The notes beneath the pieces are model-generated. The model made no database searches, had not been told where the DNA came from, and saw only the letters and a program-made list of their open reading frames with translations. DNA of 64,000 nucleotides from Pantoea allii (GTDB lineage: Bacteria > Pseudomonadota > Gammaproteobacteria > Enterobacterales > Enterobacteriaceae). Both the position numbers and the translations under genes were made by a program. The stretch covers positions 1-64,000 of the forward strand of contig NZ_NTMH01000035.1 of NCBI RefSeq assembly GCF_002307475.1, read 5' to 3'. Shown in pieces: positions 52,411 through 61,952 of this stretch. Position 1 is the first letter of the stretch; each line of letters opens with the position of its first letter.

Positions 52411-53810
52411 CCGCGCGCCATGTCGGCCATGATCTCACCCAGGGTGACGACCGCCGCCTCGGCTCGCGAATCCCAGGGCCAGGCGGTGTTAAGCCGAAAA
52501 CAGTGGCTGAACTGTTCGCCAGCGGCAAACAACTGCCCCGGTGCAATACTGATACCTTTTGCCAGCGCGCGCTGGTAAAGCTGGGTGGTATTAATACTGT
52601 CCGGTAGCGTCACCCATAAAAAGTAGCCCCCGGCGGCGTCGCTCACCGTGGACGGTGCGGGCAGCACCTTCATCAGTGCCTGACGCGCCAGTTGCTGGCG
52701 CTTTGCCAGACTTTGCCGAAGCCGTTTCAGATGATTATCGTAGCGGCGGGTCGCCAGAAAATCCGCCAGTGCCAACTGCATCGGTGCACTGGTCGAAAGC
52801 GTACTCATCAACTGCAGGCGTTGAATACGTTGAGCATGCTGGCCCGCAGCGACCCATCCCACACGAAACCCCGCCACCAGCGATTTTGAAAAAGAACCGC
52901 AGTGCAGCACATTGCCATGACTGTCCCAGGCTTTTGCCGGCAGGGGCGGCGCGCCCTCACCCGACAGCTCAGCGTAGACATCATCTTCGATCAGCGGCAC
53001 CCGATGACGGGCAAGCAATTCCACCAACTGCTGTTTACGCTCGGGGGTCAGCGTGGCACCTGAGGGGTTTTGCAGGGTCGTCATTAACCAACAGGCTTTA
53101 ACAGGCCAGCGCTGAAGCGCGTCCTCAAGCTGCTGCAAATCAATGCCGTTCTGCGTGTCGACGGGAATAGCCAGCGCCTTGAGCTTAAGCCGTTCAATCG
53201 CCTGCAGTGCGCCATAGAAACTGGGCTGTTCAATCACCACATAATCGCCGGGTTCGGTAAGGGATTGCAGACTGAGATTCAGCGCTTCCAGCGCCCCGCT
53301 GGTAATCACGATTTCATCGGGGGATAACGTGATGCCCTGTCGGGCGTAACGCTGCGCCAGCAGCTGGCGCAGCGTGGCGTTGCCGGGGGGCAGATTATGC
53401 AATGCATCGGTGGGCGTCAGCTGGTGTGAGACGTTCGCCAGCGAACGCATCAGCTGACGCTGGGGAAATAAAGCCGGGTCGGGGAACGCCGAACCAAACG
53501 GCACAATGGCCGGATCGCGCGTGGCCTGCAAAACGTCGAACACAAAGTCATTAATATCCACCCGCTCGCTGATAGCCACGCTGAGCGGTGCGGCTGCCAG
53601 CGCCCGTGGCGCGACGTAATAACCGGACTGCGGGCGCGACACAATCCATCCCTGACTTTCCAGCAATTCATAAGCATGCAGCACGGTCATCAGGCTCAGC
53701 CCCTGCCGGGCGACCTGCTGGCGCAGCGAAGGCAAACGGGTGCCCGGCGGCCAGATACCGGCTTCGATTTGCTGCTGAATGTCATCCATTAACTGCTGAT
53801 ATTTCGCCAC
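52407..53810 (-). CDS. MocR-family GntR/aminotransferase regulator
   Basis: A 467-residue regulator: a GntR-type winged helix (IQQQIEAGIWPPGTRLPSLRQQVARQGLSLMTVLHAYELLE) joined to a fold-type I aminotransferase domain. The aminotransferase part shows SGALEALNLSLQSLTEPGD, the PLP-binding lysine in CGSFSKSLVAGFRVGW, and NPSGATLTPERKQQL. I start at GTG 53810 (MAKYQQLMDDI), with GGAG about 9 bases upstream; the longer frame adds 66 residues with no family match. MocR proteins often control amine, B6 or amino-acid genes; the target here is unknown. Confidence 0.9.
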   Translation of the reverse strand: MAKYQQLMDDIQQQIEAGIWPPGTRLPSLRQQVARQGLSLMTVLHAYELLESQGWIVSRPQSGYYVAPRALAAAPLSVAISERVDINDFVFDVLQATRDPAIVPFGSAFPDPALFPQRQLMRSLANVSHQLTPTDALHNLPPGNATLRQLLAQRYARQGITLSPDEIVITSGALEALNLSLQSLTEPGDYVVIEQPSFYGALQAIERLKLKALAIPVDTQNGIDLQQLEDALQRWPVKACWLMTTLQNPSGATLTPERKQQLVELLARHRVPLIEDDVYAELSGEGAPPLPAKAWDSHGNVLHCGSFSKSLVAGFRVGWVAAGQHAQRIQRLQLMSTLSTSAPMQLALADFLATRRYDNHLKRLRQSLAKRQQLARQALMKVLPAPSTVSDAAGGYFLWVTLPDSINTTQLYQRALAKGISIAPGQLFAAGEQFSHCFRLNTAWPWDSRAEAAVVTLGEIMADMARG

Positions 53811-53889
53811 GGCATGTCGCTCCTGATGCTGAGGCGTCACTTTATCATGTTGATCACCTGTAACAAAAAAAGCCGTGGCGGTTAACGCC

Positions 53890-55986
53890 TTAGCACTCCA
53901 GCGCTGCGGGTTTGTCTGCTTCAGTGCCCACAAACTCGTTAAGCTCTTCGATACGCTCCGGTGGAAGGGGGCGACCCAACAGATATCCCTGTAGCGTGTT
54001 GCAGCCAAGTTGGGTCAGAAAGGCCTGCTGCTCGGGCGTTTCGACGCCTTCAGCCACGACTTTTAACTGTAAAGACTGCGCCAGCGCCACAATCGCCGAG
54101 ACGATGGTCGCATCTTCCGACTGGTGCTGAAGCTCGTTCACGAAGGCCCGATCGATCTTCAGCTCACTGGCTGGCAGGCGTTTGAGATACAACAAACTGG
54201 AATAGCCGGTTCCAAAATCGTCAATCGAGGCTTTGACGCCGAGCTCCGTCAGTTCGGTCAGAATACGGACGCTTTCATCGGGATTACGCATTGCCGTCGT
54301 TTCCGTCACCTCCAGCGTTAACTGCGTGGCGGGAATATGGTGCAGCGCCAGCGCCGCTTTAACCGTTTCGACCAGATTGCTCTGCTCAAACTGCAGCGCC
54401 GACAGGTTCACCGCCACGGACCATGCCAGATGGCCCTGCAGGTGCCACTGATGCAATTGACGGCAGGCTTCGTTAATTACCCAGTTACCGATATTCACTA
54501 TCATGCCGGTTTTTTCCGCCATCGGCAGAAAGCAGTCCGGCGTCAGCAAGCCGTGTTTCGGATGCTGCCAGCGCAGCAGGGCTTCAAAGCCCATAATCGG
54601 GCCGTGCGGTGCACAGTATTTGGGTTGGTAAAACAGCCGCAGCTCGTTGTTATCCAGCGCATGCCACAGATCGTTATTCAGCTGTAACTGACTTTGCGCC
54701 AGCAGATTCATGGAGGGCTGGAAAAAGGTATAGCCGTTGCGGCCGTTATTTTTGGTGTGGTACATCGCGGCATCCGCATTGAACATCAGCTCGCGCTCAT
54801 CCTCGCCGTCACCGGGATATACCACAATGCCGATGCTCAAGGAGACCACTAACTCGTAACGGGAAATCGAGAACGGGCGAACCACCGCTTTTACCAGTTG
54901 ATCGGCGACCGCCGCCGCATCATTTGGCTCGGTGATTTCAATCAGCAGGACAAATTCATCGCCACCCAGACGCGCCAGCGTGTAGTAGCCTTTCATCTGT
55001 TCACTCATTCTTTCCGTGACGCTGACCAGCAAACTGTCGCCAATGTGGTGACCAAAGGCATCGTTGACCGCTTTAAACCCATCGAGATCCATAAACATCA
55101 GAGCAAACTGGCTGCTCTCACGATTGGCTTTATTCATCGCCTGTTCAAGGCGGTCTTCCAGCAGGATGCGGTTTGGCAGTCGGGTAAGATTATCGTGGAG
55201 CGCCAGCTGGGCCAGTTCACGATTGGCCTCAGCCAGTGAACTGGCCAGGATAGAGGTACGTGCCTGCATGCGCGCATCCAGCATGGAAACCAGCAGGGTG
55301 ATACCGAGTATGGCGATGGTCACTACGGTGACCACAATGGCTAACCAGTTGCTGTTAACGCCCGAAGACATGGTATGGCTGCCTGCAGGGAATGAAGCCG
55401 CCATCATGCCGGTGTAGTGCATACCGGCAATCGCGGCGCCCATCACCACCGATGCACACAGCCGCAGTGTGGCGACGCGTCCCTGATGCCCTTCGCGCAG
55501 CTTAAACGCCAGCCACAGGGCGGCAACGGAGGCGGCCAGCGCAATGATCACCGAAATCAGCACCCAGCCCCAGTTCCAGATGATACGGGTCGAGAGCACC
55601 AGGGCGGCCATGCCGGTGTAATGCATAGCGACAATGCCGCTGCCGAGGACAACAGCACCGCCGGCTAAGCGCGGCAGAGGCAGGTCCCCCTGACAGACCA
55701 GCCACAGGGCGAAAATGGATGCACACACCGCAATACCGGCAGACAGCGCCGTCAGGGATGCGTCATAACTCATCATCATGTCCAGGTCCATGGAAAGCAT
55801 GCCAATAAAGTGCATGGCCCAAATACCAATGCCCATGGCAAAGCCACCGCCAAACAGCCACACGAGTGCGACCTTACCGGTTGAAGTGGCTACACGTCCC
55901 GCCATATCCAGCGCGGTAAAGGAAGCCAGCATCGCCACTAATACCGAAATGACGACGATGAATGCGTTATATGAGGCCACTAGCAT
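53890..55986 (-). CDS. MHYT-GGDEF-EAL c-di-GMP signalling protein
   Basis: A 698-residue inner-membrane protein. The N-terminal MHYT sensor (about 1-230) has seven helices and three metal-binding motifs: MHFIGM, MHYTGM and MHYTGM. A GGDEF domain follows with LARLGGDEFVLL (intact), and then EAL with GFEALLRW, NLSALQFE, EVTET and IDDFGTGYSSL (catalytic set intact). Cyclase and phosphodiesterase could both work; the net effect is unknown. MHYT is thought to sense O2, CO or NO through metal. Architecture matches YkoW/MucR-type proteins of Pseudomonas and others. It is read away from the Csu pilus operon across a 700-bp gap. Confidence 0.95.
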   Translation of the reverse strand: MLVASYNAFIVVISVLVAMLASFTALDMAGRVATSTGKVALVWLFGGGFAMGIGIWAMHFIGMLSMDLDMMMSYDASLTALSAGIAVCASIFALWLVCQGDLPLPRLAGGAVVLGSGIVAMHYTGMAALVLSTRIIWNWGWVLISVIIALAASVAALWLAFKLREGHQGRVATLRLCASVVMGAAIAGMHYTGMMAASFPAGSHTMSSGVNSNWLAIVVTVVTIAILGITLLVSMLDARMQARTSILASSLAEANRELAQLALHDNLTRLPNRILLEDRLEQAMNKANRESSQFALMFMDLDGFKAVNDAFGHHIGDSLLVSVTERMSEQMKGYYTLARLGGDEFVLLIEITEPNDAAAVADQLVKAVVRPFSISRYELVVSLSIGIVVYPGDGEDERELMFNADAAMYHTKNNGRNGYTFFQPSMNLLAQSQLQLNNDLWHALDNNELRLFYQPKYCAPHGPIMGFEALLRWQHPKHGLLTPDCFLPMAEKTGMIVNIGNWVINEACRQLHQWHLQGHLAWSVAVNLSALQFEQSNLVETVKAALALHHIPATQLTLEVTETTAMRNPDESVRILTELTELGVKASIDDFGTGYSSLLYLKRLPASELKIDRAFVNELQHQSEDATIVSAIVALAQSLQLKVVAEGVETPEQQAFLTQLGCNTLQGYLLGRPLPPERIEELNEFVGTEADKPAALEC

Positions 55987-56691
55987 AGTGTTTATCCGAA
56001 CAGCGCCGAGCGCGCAGCTGTGATGTTGACGTTGAAAAGATGTTTTGTCTTATTTACCGGTTATCGGCGCGAAAAAAGACTAAATTAGGCTTTTTTAATA
56101 GAGGTTCCCAATGCTTCCGAGCGTCCGGACCAATCAACCTGGTCTGCCGACCGAGGAAATTTGTTGTTGTCCGCAGGGCGCTATCCAGGCGATTACCGCT
56201 CTCCCGGCATGGAACGACAGGCACAGAAACGCAGAAAAAATTAAAAAAGACTGCTATTCCAATAAATTATAATTAAACATACCGCCAACTCGTCTGCTCG
56301 CCTCCGTCCACATCTGCTTATCTTAGACGATTATTCTGAAACCGTTTCTGACCGGCGCAAGACTATCCCACCTGATTCGAAAGGGTCACGGTGCGCAAAA
56401 TATGCCCCTGTTTTTATTTTCATTTACCGAGAATGAGCGGCCATGAAGGGTGTCCGGGGGCACGAATGTAACAAATTAATAAAAAATTTATCGTCGGGTT
56501 TCGCTACAACGGCCAGGCTGATGTATAGTAAAAAAAATTAATATAAATCGACTTACCTGTTTTCTGGATTGTCGGGAAAAACAACGGCAGGATGCTGACA
56601 CTCTACGGTTAGGTTTTCTTTTCTCTGGTTTTTTTGTATTACGCCATCAGGTGAAAAAGCACAAGTCCTGAATAATCGGTAAGGAATGATT
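55987..56691. other. Gap between MHYT gene and Csu pilus operon
   Basis: About 700 bases with no supported gene. Small frames here (56040-56276 and 56553-56900 on the minus strand) lack ribosome sites. The right 300 bases are AT-rich with A-tracts and must hold the pilus promoter; the AT-rich DNA is a likely H-NS target. AAGGA stands before the first pilin ATG. Confidence 0.5.
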
Positions 56692-57258
56692 ATGAAATTC
56701 AAGCTTTTTCTGTTAGCTGTCAGTTTCACCACGGCGCTGCCGTCCGTGACGTTTGCTGCCACCACCACGGGTGCAATTAACGCTACGCTGACATTAACCA
56801 CAGGTTGTCTGGTGAACGGCCAGTCAGCCACCACGGGCGTAAACTTTGGTTCGTTGAACTTTGGTAGCAGTGCCGCCACCTTCGATACCCTGAATGCCAC
56901 CCTGGTGGGCGCGGCAGGAAACGGTATCTATGTGCGTTGTACTACCGGGCAAACGTTTAACGTCCAGGTGACCAGCAGTAATGCGGCACCGGGAACCGTC
57001 TACGGCACCGTATCATCTGCACCGCGCTATCTGGTACTGGGCGCGGATAACACCCAGGGCATCGCTTATACCCTCTACAGCGACGCCTCCTTTAGCACCG
57101 CCATTGCGAATAACACCAATATTGCGCCAAGCGGCACGACCGATCCCACGCTTGGTACCAATTACGCAATTTACGGACGCGTGGTGGGCGGCGGCTTTAA
57201 CCCTGTGATTCCGGCTGGCACTTACACCGATACCATTAACGTTGCCGTGAACTACTAA
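56692..57258 (+). CDS. Csu-type major pilin (spore coat U domain), CsuA/B-like
   Basis: A 188-residue secreted pilin. The start is ATG 56692 (MKFKLFLLAVSFTT), since AAGGA is 6 bases upstream; an ATG two codons earlier sits on the ribosome site. The signal peptide ends at TFAAT. The SCPU domain shows TLTTGCLVNGQSA...VNFGSLNFG and CTTGQTFNVQV, ending with PAGTYTDTINVAVNY, the beta-zipper donor region. Two cysteines should form the conserved disulfide. It is first of five genes whose order (pilin, pilin, chaperone, usher, tip) is that of archaic chaperone-usher pili. Confidence 0.92.
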   Translation: MKFKLFLLAVSFTTALPSVTFAATTTGAINATLTLTTGCLVNGQSATTGVNFGSLNFGSSAATFDTLNATLVGAAGNGIYVRCTTGQTFNVQVTSSNAAPGTVYGTVSSAPRYLVLGADNTQGIAYTLYSDASFSTAIANNTNIAPSGTTDPTLGTNYAIYGRVVGGGFNPVIPAGTYTDTINVAVNY

Positions 57259-57282
57259 GCGCCCGTGTTTGAGTAGCGGCAG

Positions 57283-57804
57283 ATGACAGCAACCTGGTCA
57301 CCTGGTTCGATCACCGCTGGCGGGTTACTGTTCCTGGTGAGTGTGAATGGGTGGAGCATTACGACCAGCTCCACGACATTTCAGGTTTCAGCGTCAATCG
57401 TTGCAGGTTGTGTGATCTCCGGAACCAATACGGGGATCTTTGGCACGCTTAATTTTGGCACCCAGTCCGGGCTGGCAAACAGCAGTGTCAGCGCCAGCTA
57501 TGTGCAAAGTTCAACGATTAACCTCGCCTGTACACCCGGCATCACCCTGAGCATGACCATCAACGGTGGCAGTAACTACACCGCGACCCGCAACCTGAAG
57601 CTGGCGAACAATACCAACACGATTCCCTATTACCTCTTTAGCAATGCAGCACGCACTACCCCGATTCCGGTGAATACGGCAGTGCCGCTGAGCTACAGCA
57701 ATGCCAATAACATCACGTTACCGATTTACGGCGTGCTGCAGTTACCCGGCCCGACGCGCGCCGGGGTTTATTCCGACACGCTCAGCGTCACGCTGACCTG
57801 GTGA
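57283..57804 (+). CDS. Csu-type minor pilin (spore coat U domain), CsuA- or CsuB-like
   Basis: A 173-residue SCPU pilin. SASIVAGCVISGTNTGIFGTLNFGTQSG and LACTPGITLSMTINGG carry the paired cysteines, and RAGVYSDTLSVTLTW closes the fold. The N-terminal signal is irregular (WSPGSITAGGLLFLVSVNGWS) and the ribosome site is weak, so the start is not certain. Acinetobacter has two such genes (csuA, csuB); only one is found here. Confidence 0.85.
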   Translation: MTATWSPGSITAGGLLFLVSVNGWSITTSSTTFQVSASIVAGCVISGTNTGIFGTLNFGTQSGLANSSVSASYVQSSTINLACTPGITLSMTINGGSNYTATRNLKLANNTNTIPYYLFSNAARTTPIPVNTAVPLSYSNANNITLPIYGVLQLPGPTRAGVYSDTLSVTLTW

Positions 57805-57828
57805 TAAAAAGTACAAAGGAGCTTTACC

Positions 57829-58527
57829 ATGCCATCCCTGCGCGCCCTGTTTTTTCTGTTCACACTCGTGTTGTTGCCACAGGCGCAGGGCGCTAACTCT
57901 GTCATGATTTGGCCCATCGACCCGGCGATAAACCCGGAGGAGAAAGCCAGCGAACTGTGGCTGGAAAACCGTGGCAGCAGCACGACGCTTATGCAGGTGC
58001 GCATCTTCGCCTGGCAGCAGACCAACAGCCAGGAGCAGTATCAAACTCAGCAGCAGGTCGTCGCCAGCCCGCCACTGGTGCGCATCGAACCCGGTCAGAA
58101 GCAGCTCGTCCGCCTGATTAAACAGCTACCGCCTGCCGCGGGTAAAGAGGTGGCCTACCGCGTGGTGCTGGATGAAATCCCTACCCCGCGATCGGTCAGC
58201 GACAACCAGGCCGGGCTGAATTTTCAGATGCGTTATTCGGTTCCGCTCTTTGTCTATGGCTCCGGTCTGAGCCGCGATGACGCGAAGTCGGCACTCAGCT
58301 GGCGTCAGGTCAACGCGAGCGGCCAACGCTATCTGGAACTGACGAATCGCGGCAACGGCCATGCACGACTCAGTAATGTCACCGTTGGCGGTCAGCGACT
58401 TGGAAACGGACTTTATGGCTATGTGCTGGCCAACAGCACGCAGCGCTTTCCGTTAACGTCCTCCGTAAGCGGTGAACTGAGCGCAGAGACCAATAACGGG
58501 CAGTGGCGCAGCGCTGCGGCTCAGTAA
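57829..58527 (+). CDS. csuC: Csu-type periplasmic chaperone
   Basis: A 232-residue PapD-fold chaperone. The signal peptide ends near PQAQGANS. VMIWPIDPAINPEEKASELWLENRG is the G1/A1 edge with the anchor residues of archaic chaperones. PLVRIEPGQKQLVRLIK and EVAYRVVLDEIP are the F1-G1 region, with LNFQMRYSVPLFVYG in the second domain. AAGGAG stands 7 bases before the ATG. It follows the pilins and precedes the usher. Confidence 0.92.
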   Translation: MPSLRALFFLFTLVLLPQAQGANSVMIWPIDPAINPEEKASELWLENRGSSTTLMQVRIFAWQQTNSQEQYQTQQQVVASPPLVRIEPGQKQLVRLIKQLPPAAGKEVAYRVVLDEIPTPRSVSDNQAGLNFQMRYSVPLFVYGSGLSRDDAKSALSWRQVNASGQRYLELTNRGNGHARLSNVTVGGQRLGNGLYGYVLANSTQRFPLTSSVSGELSAETNNGQWRSAAAQ

Positions 58528-58533
58528 GTTGCA

Positions 58534-60981
58534 ATGATGCAGTTTTCGCCGCATCCCGTCGCGCTGGCTATCGCGGGACTGTGTTGTCTGACGCCCGGTT
58601 ATCTCTGGGCTGAAACCTTTACGTCGCTACCGCCCCCTCCGTCGGTGGATAACCGTCCTACCGGCCAGCGTTACATGTTAGAGCTGGTAGTGAACCAGCA
58701 GGCGCGGGGCGATATCGTGCCGGTCGAGCAGCAAAACGGCCATTTTCTGGTGCGGGCGGGCGATCTCCAGCGTGCCGGAATCCCTGCCGAAAAATATCAG
58801 GGGCAGCAGCAGGTTGATGTCAATCAACTGGCGGAGGTGAAAGTGGATTATGACGATCGCCGTCAGCGCTTGCTGCTGACCGTTCCGCCCGGTTGGCTGC
58901 CAGCCCAGACGTTGGGTGAGAGCAACAACGGGCCGCGCTTTCCTGGACGCGTCAGTAACGGTGCCCTGATCAATTACGATCTCTACGTCACGCGCACCGA
59001 CGTGGCGGGCACACGGCTGGCGGCCTGGAATGAACTGCGTCTGTTTGGTGAGGCAGGGCATTTCTCCAGTAATGGCGTCTGGCAACAGCAGTTGGAAGGG
59101 CAAAATCGCTACCAGGATGAGGGCTATATCCGCTATGACACCTGGTGGAGCAATGAGAATGAAAACGCCATACTGAGCTGGCGGGTTGGCGACCTCACTA
59201 CCGATGCGCTGGCATGGACCAGCAGCGTCCGGCTTGGCGGCATACAGGTTGCGCGCGATTTCAGCGTACGACCGGATCTGGTTACCTATCCCCTGCCTGC
59301 CTTTTCCGGTCAGGCGGCGGTGCCCTCGACGGTTGACCTGTTTGTTAACGGCTATCGATCCACTCAGGCCAACGTCCAGCCCGGTCCCTGGTCGCTGACC
59401 AACGTGCCCTTTGTGAATGGCGCAGGGAACGCCGTCATTACCACCACGGATGCCGTCGGTCGCCAGGTCGTCACCACGCTGCCGTTTTATGTTTCCAGTA
59501 ATCTGCTCAAGCCCGGCCTGTCCGATTACGCCTTTTCAGCGGGCGCGATACGTCAAAATTATGGCATCAAAAATGCCGATTACGGTGCGGCAGCCCTGAG
59601 CGGCTCGTGGCGCTATGGCATGACGGACTGGCTCACGCTGGAAACCCACGCGGAAGGCAGTAATGAGCTGGGAATGGGCGGCGCGGGCGCGCAGTTCAAA
59701 GTGGGCAGTTGGGGCGTGATTAACGGCGCAGCGGCGCAGAGTCGTCTGGAGGGTCAGTCGGGTGCGCAGTACAGCTGGGGCTATCAGTACAACAACAGCC
59801 GTTTCAGCCTGGGCACCCAGCACACCGTCCGCAACGCCGGCTTTGGTAATCTGGCCCTGCTGAGCAACCAGCGCAACAGTGCCTATGCTGACAACCGTTA
59901 CAGCCTGGCGCGACGGACCGGGCAGTACAGCGCCAGCATATCGCTCAATCGTTATGGCAGTCTGGGCGCAGCCTATATCGATATCTCCAGCGGCGATAAC
60001 CAGCGTACCAGCCTGTGGAACCTGTCGTGGAGTAAAAATCTGTGGGGCAATGCCAGCCTGTACATTTCCGCCAGCCGTGACAGGCAACAGGGCGAATGGA
60101 GCGGTGCCGTCTCGCTGGTGATTCCGTTTGGTGAAAACAGTAATGCCTCCCTGAGCCTTGAGCGCGATCAGCAAGGCCAAAATAATCAGCGGGCCTATTT
60201 GTCCCGCGCCATGCCCAGCGATGGGGGCTTTGCCTGGGATGCATCCTGGGCGAATCAGGGCGGCAACAGCGGCGATTATCGTCAGGGCAGCCTGCGCTAC
60301 CGCAACAATAAGATCGATACCTCCGCCGGCTTTTATGGGGATGATGACAACACGACGCAGTGGGCAGATTTATCCGGCTCGTTGGTGTTGATGGATAATC
60401 AGGTGTTTGCCGCCAACACCATTAACGATGCGTTTGTGGTGGTCAAAACTAATTACCCGGACGTGAATGTCCGCTATGAAAATCAGTCGATGGGACGCAC
60501 CGACAGCAAGGGCTACCTGCTGGTGCCGTCAATCAGCAGCTACTACGCGGCCAAATACGACATTGATACGCTCGATCTGCCTGCCGATATGACCACGCCC
60601 AAAGTGGAGCAGCGTTTTGCCGTGAAGCGCCAGAGTGGGTTTTTACTGGATTTTCCGGTTGAACGTTTACGCGCCGCCAGCGTGATTCTGTTTGACGGCA
60701 ATAACCAGCCGCTGCCGGTATCCAGCCAGGTGATCCGTCCGGGACAGGCAACCGGCTACGTTGGCTGGGACGGCATCGCCTGGCTGGACGACCTCAGCGA
60801 GCACAACCCTATCAAGGTCATCGCCCCCGATGGCCGAACCTGTGAAACCGATCTGACACTGCCTGGTGGGCAGCCGCAGGCATTAAAAACCTACGGGCCG
60901 CTGACCTGCCCGCTACCGCCGCTGCCCAAAGGTGCACCGGTGCCTGATCCTGATAACGCTACCGCCGGAATTACGCCATGA
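58534..60981 (+). CDS. csuD: Csu-type outer-membrane usher
   Basis: An 815-residue FimD/PapC-type usher. A signal peptide ends near YLWAET. The N-terminal chaperone-binding domain leads to a beta-barrel with the plug domain (VDLFVNGYRSTQANVQPGPW and NVPFVNGAGNAVITTTDAVGRQV). C-terminal domains include RYENQSMGRTDSKGYLLVPSISSYYAAKYDIDTLDLPAD and TCETDLTLPGG. Length is typical of archaic ushers. It starts 6 bp after the chaperone gene and overlaps the tip gene by 4 bases. Confidence 0.95.
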   Translation: MMQFSPHPVALAIAGLCCLTPGYLWAETFTSLPPPPSVDNRPTGQRYMLELVVNQQARGDIVPVEQQNGHFLVRAGDLQRAGIPAEKYQGQQQVDVNQLAEVKVDYDDRRQRLLLTVPPGWLPAQTLGESNNGPRFPGRVSNGALINYDLYVTRTDVAGTRLAAWNELRLFGEAGHFSSNGVWQQQLEGQNRYQDEGYIRYDTWWSNENENAILSWRVGDLTTDALAWTSSVRLGGIQVARDFSVRPDLVTYPLPAFSGQAAVPSTVDLFVNGYRSTQANVQPGPWSLTNVPFVNGAGNAVITTTDAVGRQVVTTLPFYVSSNLLKPGLSDYAFSAGAIRQNYGIKNADYGAAALSGSWRYGMTDWLTLETHAEGSNELGMGGAGAQFKVGSWGVINGAAAQSRLEGQSGAQYSWGYQYNNSRFSLGTQHTVRNAGFGNLALLSNQRNSAYADNRYSLARRTGQYSASISLNRYGSLGAAYIDISSGDNQRTSLWNLSWSKNLWGNASLYISASRDRQQGEWSGAVSLVIPFGENSNASLSLERDQQGQNNQRAYLSRAMPSDGGFAWDASWANQGGNSGDYRQGSLRYRNNKIDTSAGFYGDDDNTTQWADLSGSLVLMDNQVFAANTINDAFVVVKTNYPDVNVRYENQSMGRTDSKGYLLVPSISSYYAAKYDIDTLDLPADMTTPKVEQRFAVKRQSGFLLDFPVERLRAASVILFDGNNQPLPVSSQVIRPGQATGYVGWDGIAWLDDLSEHNPIKVIAPDGRTCETDLTLPGGQPQALKTYGPLTCPLPPLPKGAPVPDPDNATAGITP

Positions 60982-61952
60982 AAAACCTGATGCTACTCCT
61001 TTGCCTGCTGTTGTTGCCCTCGCTGGGTTATGCAGCCTGTGCCCTGCCTGCCTCCAGCGCCAGCTTTGGCACAGAAACGACCTTTGTTGCAAATACCAGC
61101 GTCAGTTCCACCTCCACCAACGCTAACGTCAACTGTGGTTCAGGCACGGCCCTGACCCTGCTGAGTAATAACCAGATTACCTTTCAGTTGACCAGCGCCA
61201 GCAACACCAACGGTACACGCGGTACGCTCAAACGAAGCGGCGATACCGGCAGCGACAATATTCCGGTACGGCTATGTACCGACAGCGCCTGCGCCAATGA
61301 ACTCACGATTGGCGGGTCGGCTTTTGTCTATAGCTCGGCGACGTTGATTAATCTGGCGGGGTTACTGGGCAGCCTGAACTTTGCGATTCCCGTCTATTTA
61401 CGCACCGTCGCCGGGCAAACCGTGGCGGCGGGCAGCTATACGCTGACGCTGAACATGGCCGTCACCTATAACGTTTGCACCAGCCTTTCCGCCCTGGGCG
61501 CTTGCCTGACCCCGCAGACCGGCAACGGGGTCATTCCCATTACCGTGACGGTTGTCCTGACTAACGACTGCACCGCGATTACCGCACCGAATATCAGCTT
61601 TGGGAGTGCACCGCTGGTCGCCAGTTTTGGGGCGGTTTCGCAAACCATCAATGTATTATGCAGTAAAGGCAGTACCTACACGGTGGGCTTAAGCAATGGC
61701 AACAACGCTTCCGGCAGCGTACGCAATATGACGAGCGGCACAAACCTTCTGAGTTACGAAATCTACAAAGGAACCAGTAGCGATCGTTGGGGACCGAGCG
61801 GGACAGAACGCGTTGGCAGTGCGGCGGCGAATACCGTCAGCACCGATGGACTGACGCGCAGCTTTAACTACACTGCGCGCGTCCTCACCACCCAAAACAC
61901 GCCGCCTGCGGGCAACTACAGCGACAGCGTGGTGGTCGATATTGCCTTTTAA
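60978..61952 (+). CDS. csuE: Csu-type tip adhesin (two SCPU domains), CsuE-like
   Basis: A 324-residue protein with a signal peptide (ends LGYAAC) and two SCPU domains: about 20-160 (CALPASSASFGTETT, then CGSGTALTLL and CTDSACANEL) and about 175-324 (ISFGSAPLVASFGAVSQTINVLCSKGSTY). CsuE is the tip adhesin of Acinetobacter Csu pili, inserting hydrophobic finger loops into plastic. PPAGNYSDSVVVDIAF is the final strand. It overlaps the usher by 4 bases and shares a TTAA stop with the convergent MFS gene. Confidence 0.9.
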   Translation: MKNLMLLLCLLLLPSLGYAACALPASSASFGTETTFVANTSVSSTSTNANVNCGSGTALTLLSNNQITFQLTSASNTNGTRGTLKRSGDTGSDNIPVRLCTDSACANELTIGGSAFVYSSATLINLAGLLGSLNFAIPVYLRTVAGQTVAAGSYTLTLNMAVTYNVCTSLSALGACLTPQTGNGVIPITVTVVLTNDCTAITAPNISFGSAPLVASFGAVSQTINVLCSKGSTYTVGLSNGNNASGSVRNMTSGTNLLSYEIYKGTSSDRWGPSGTERVGSAAANTVSTDGLTRSFNYTARVLTTQNTPPAGNYSDSVVVDIAF

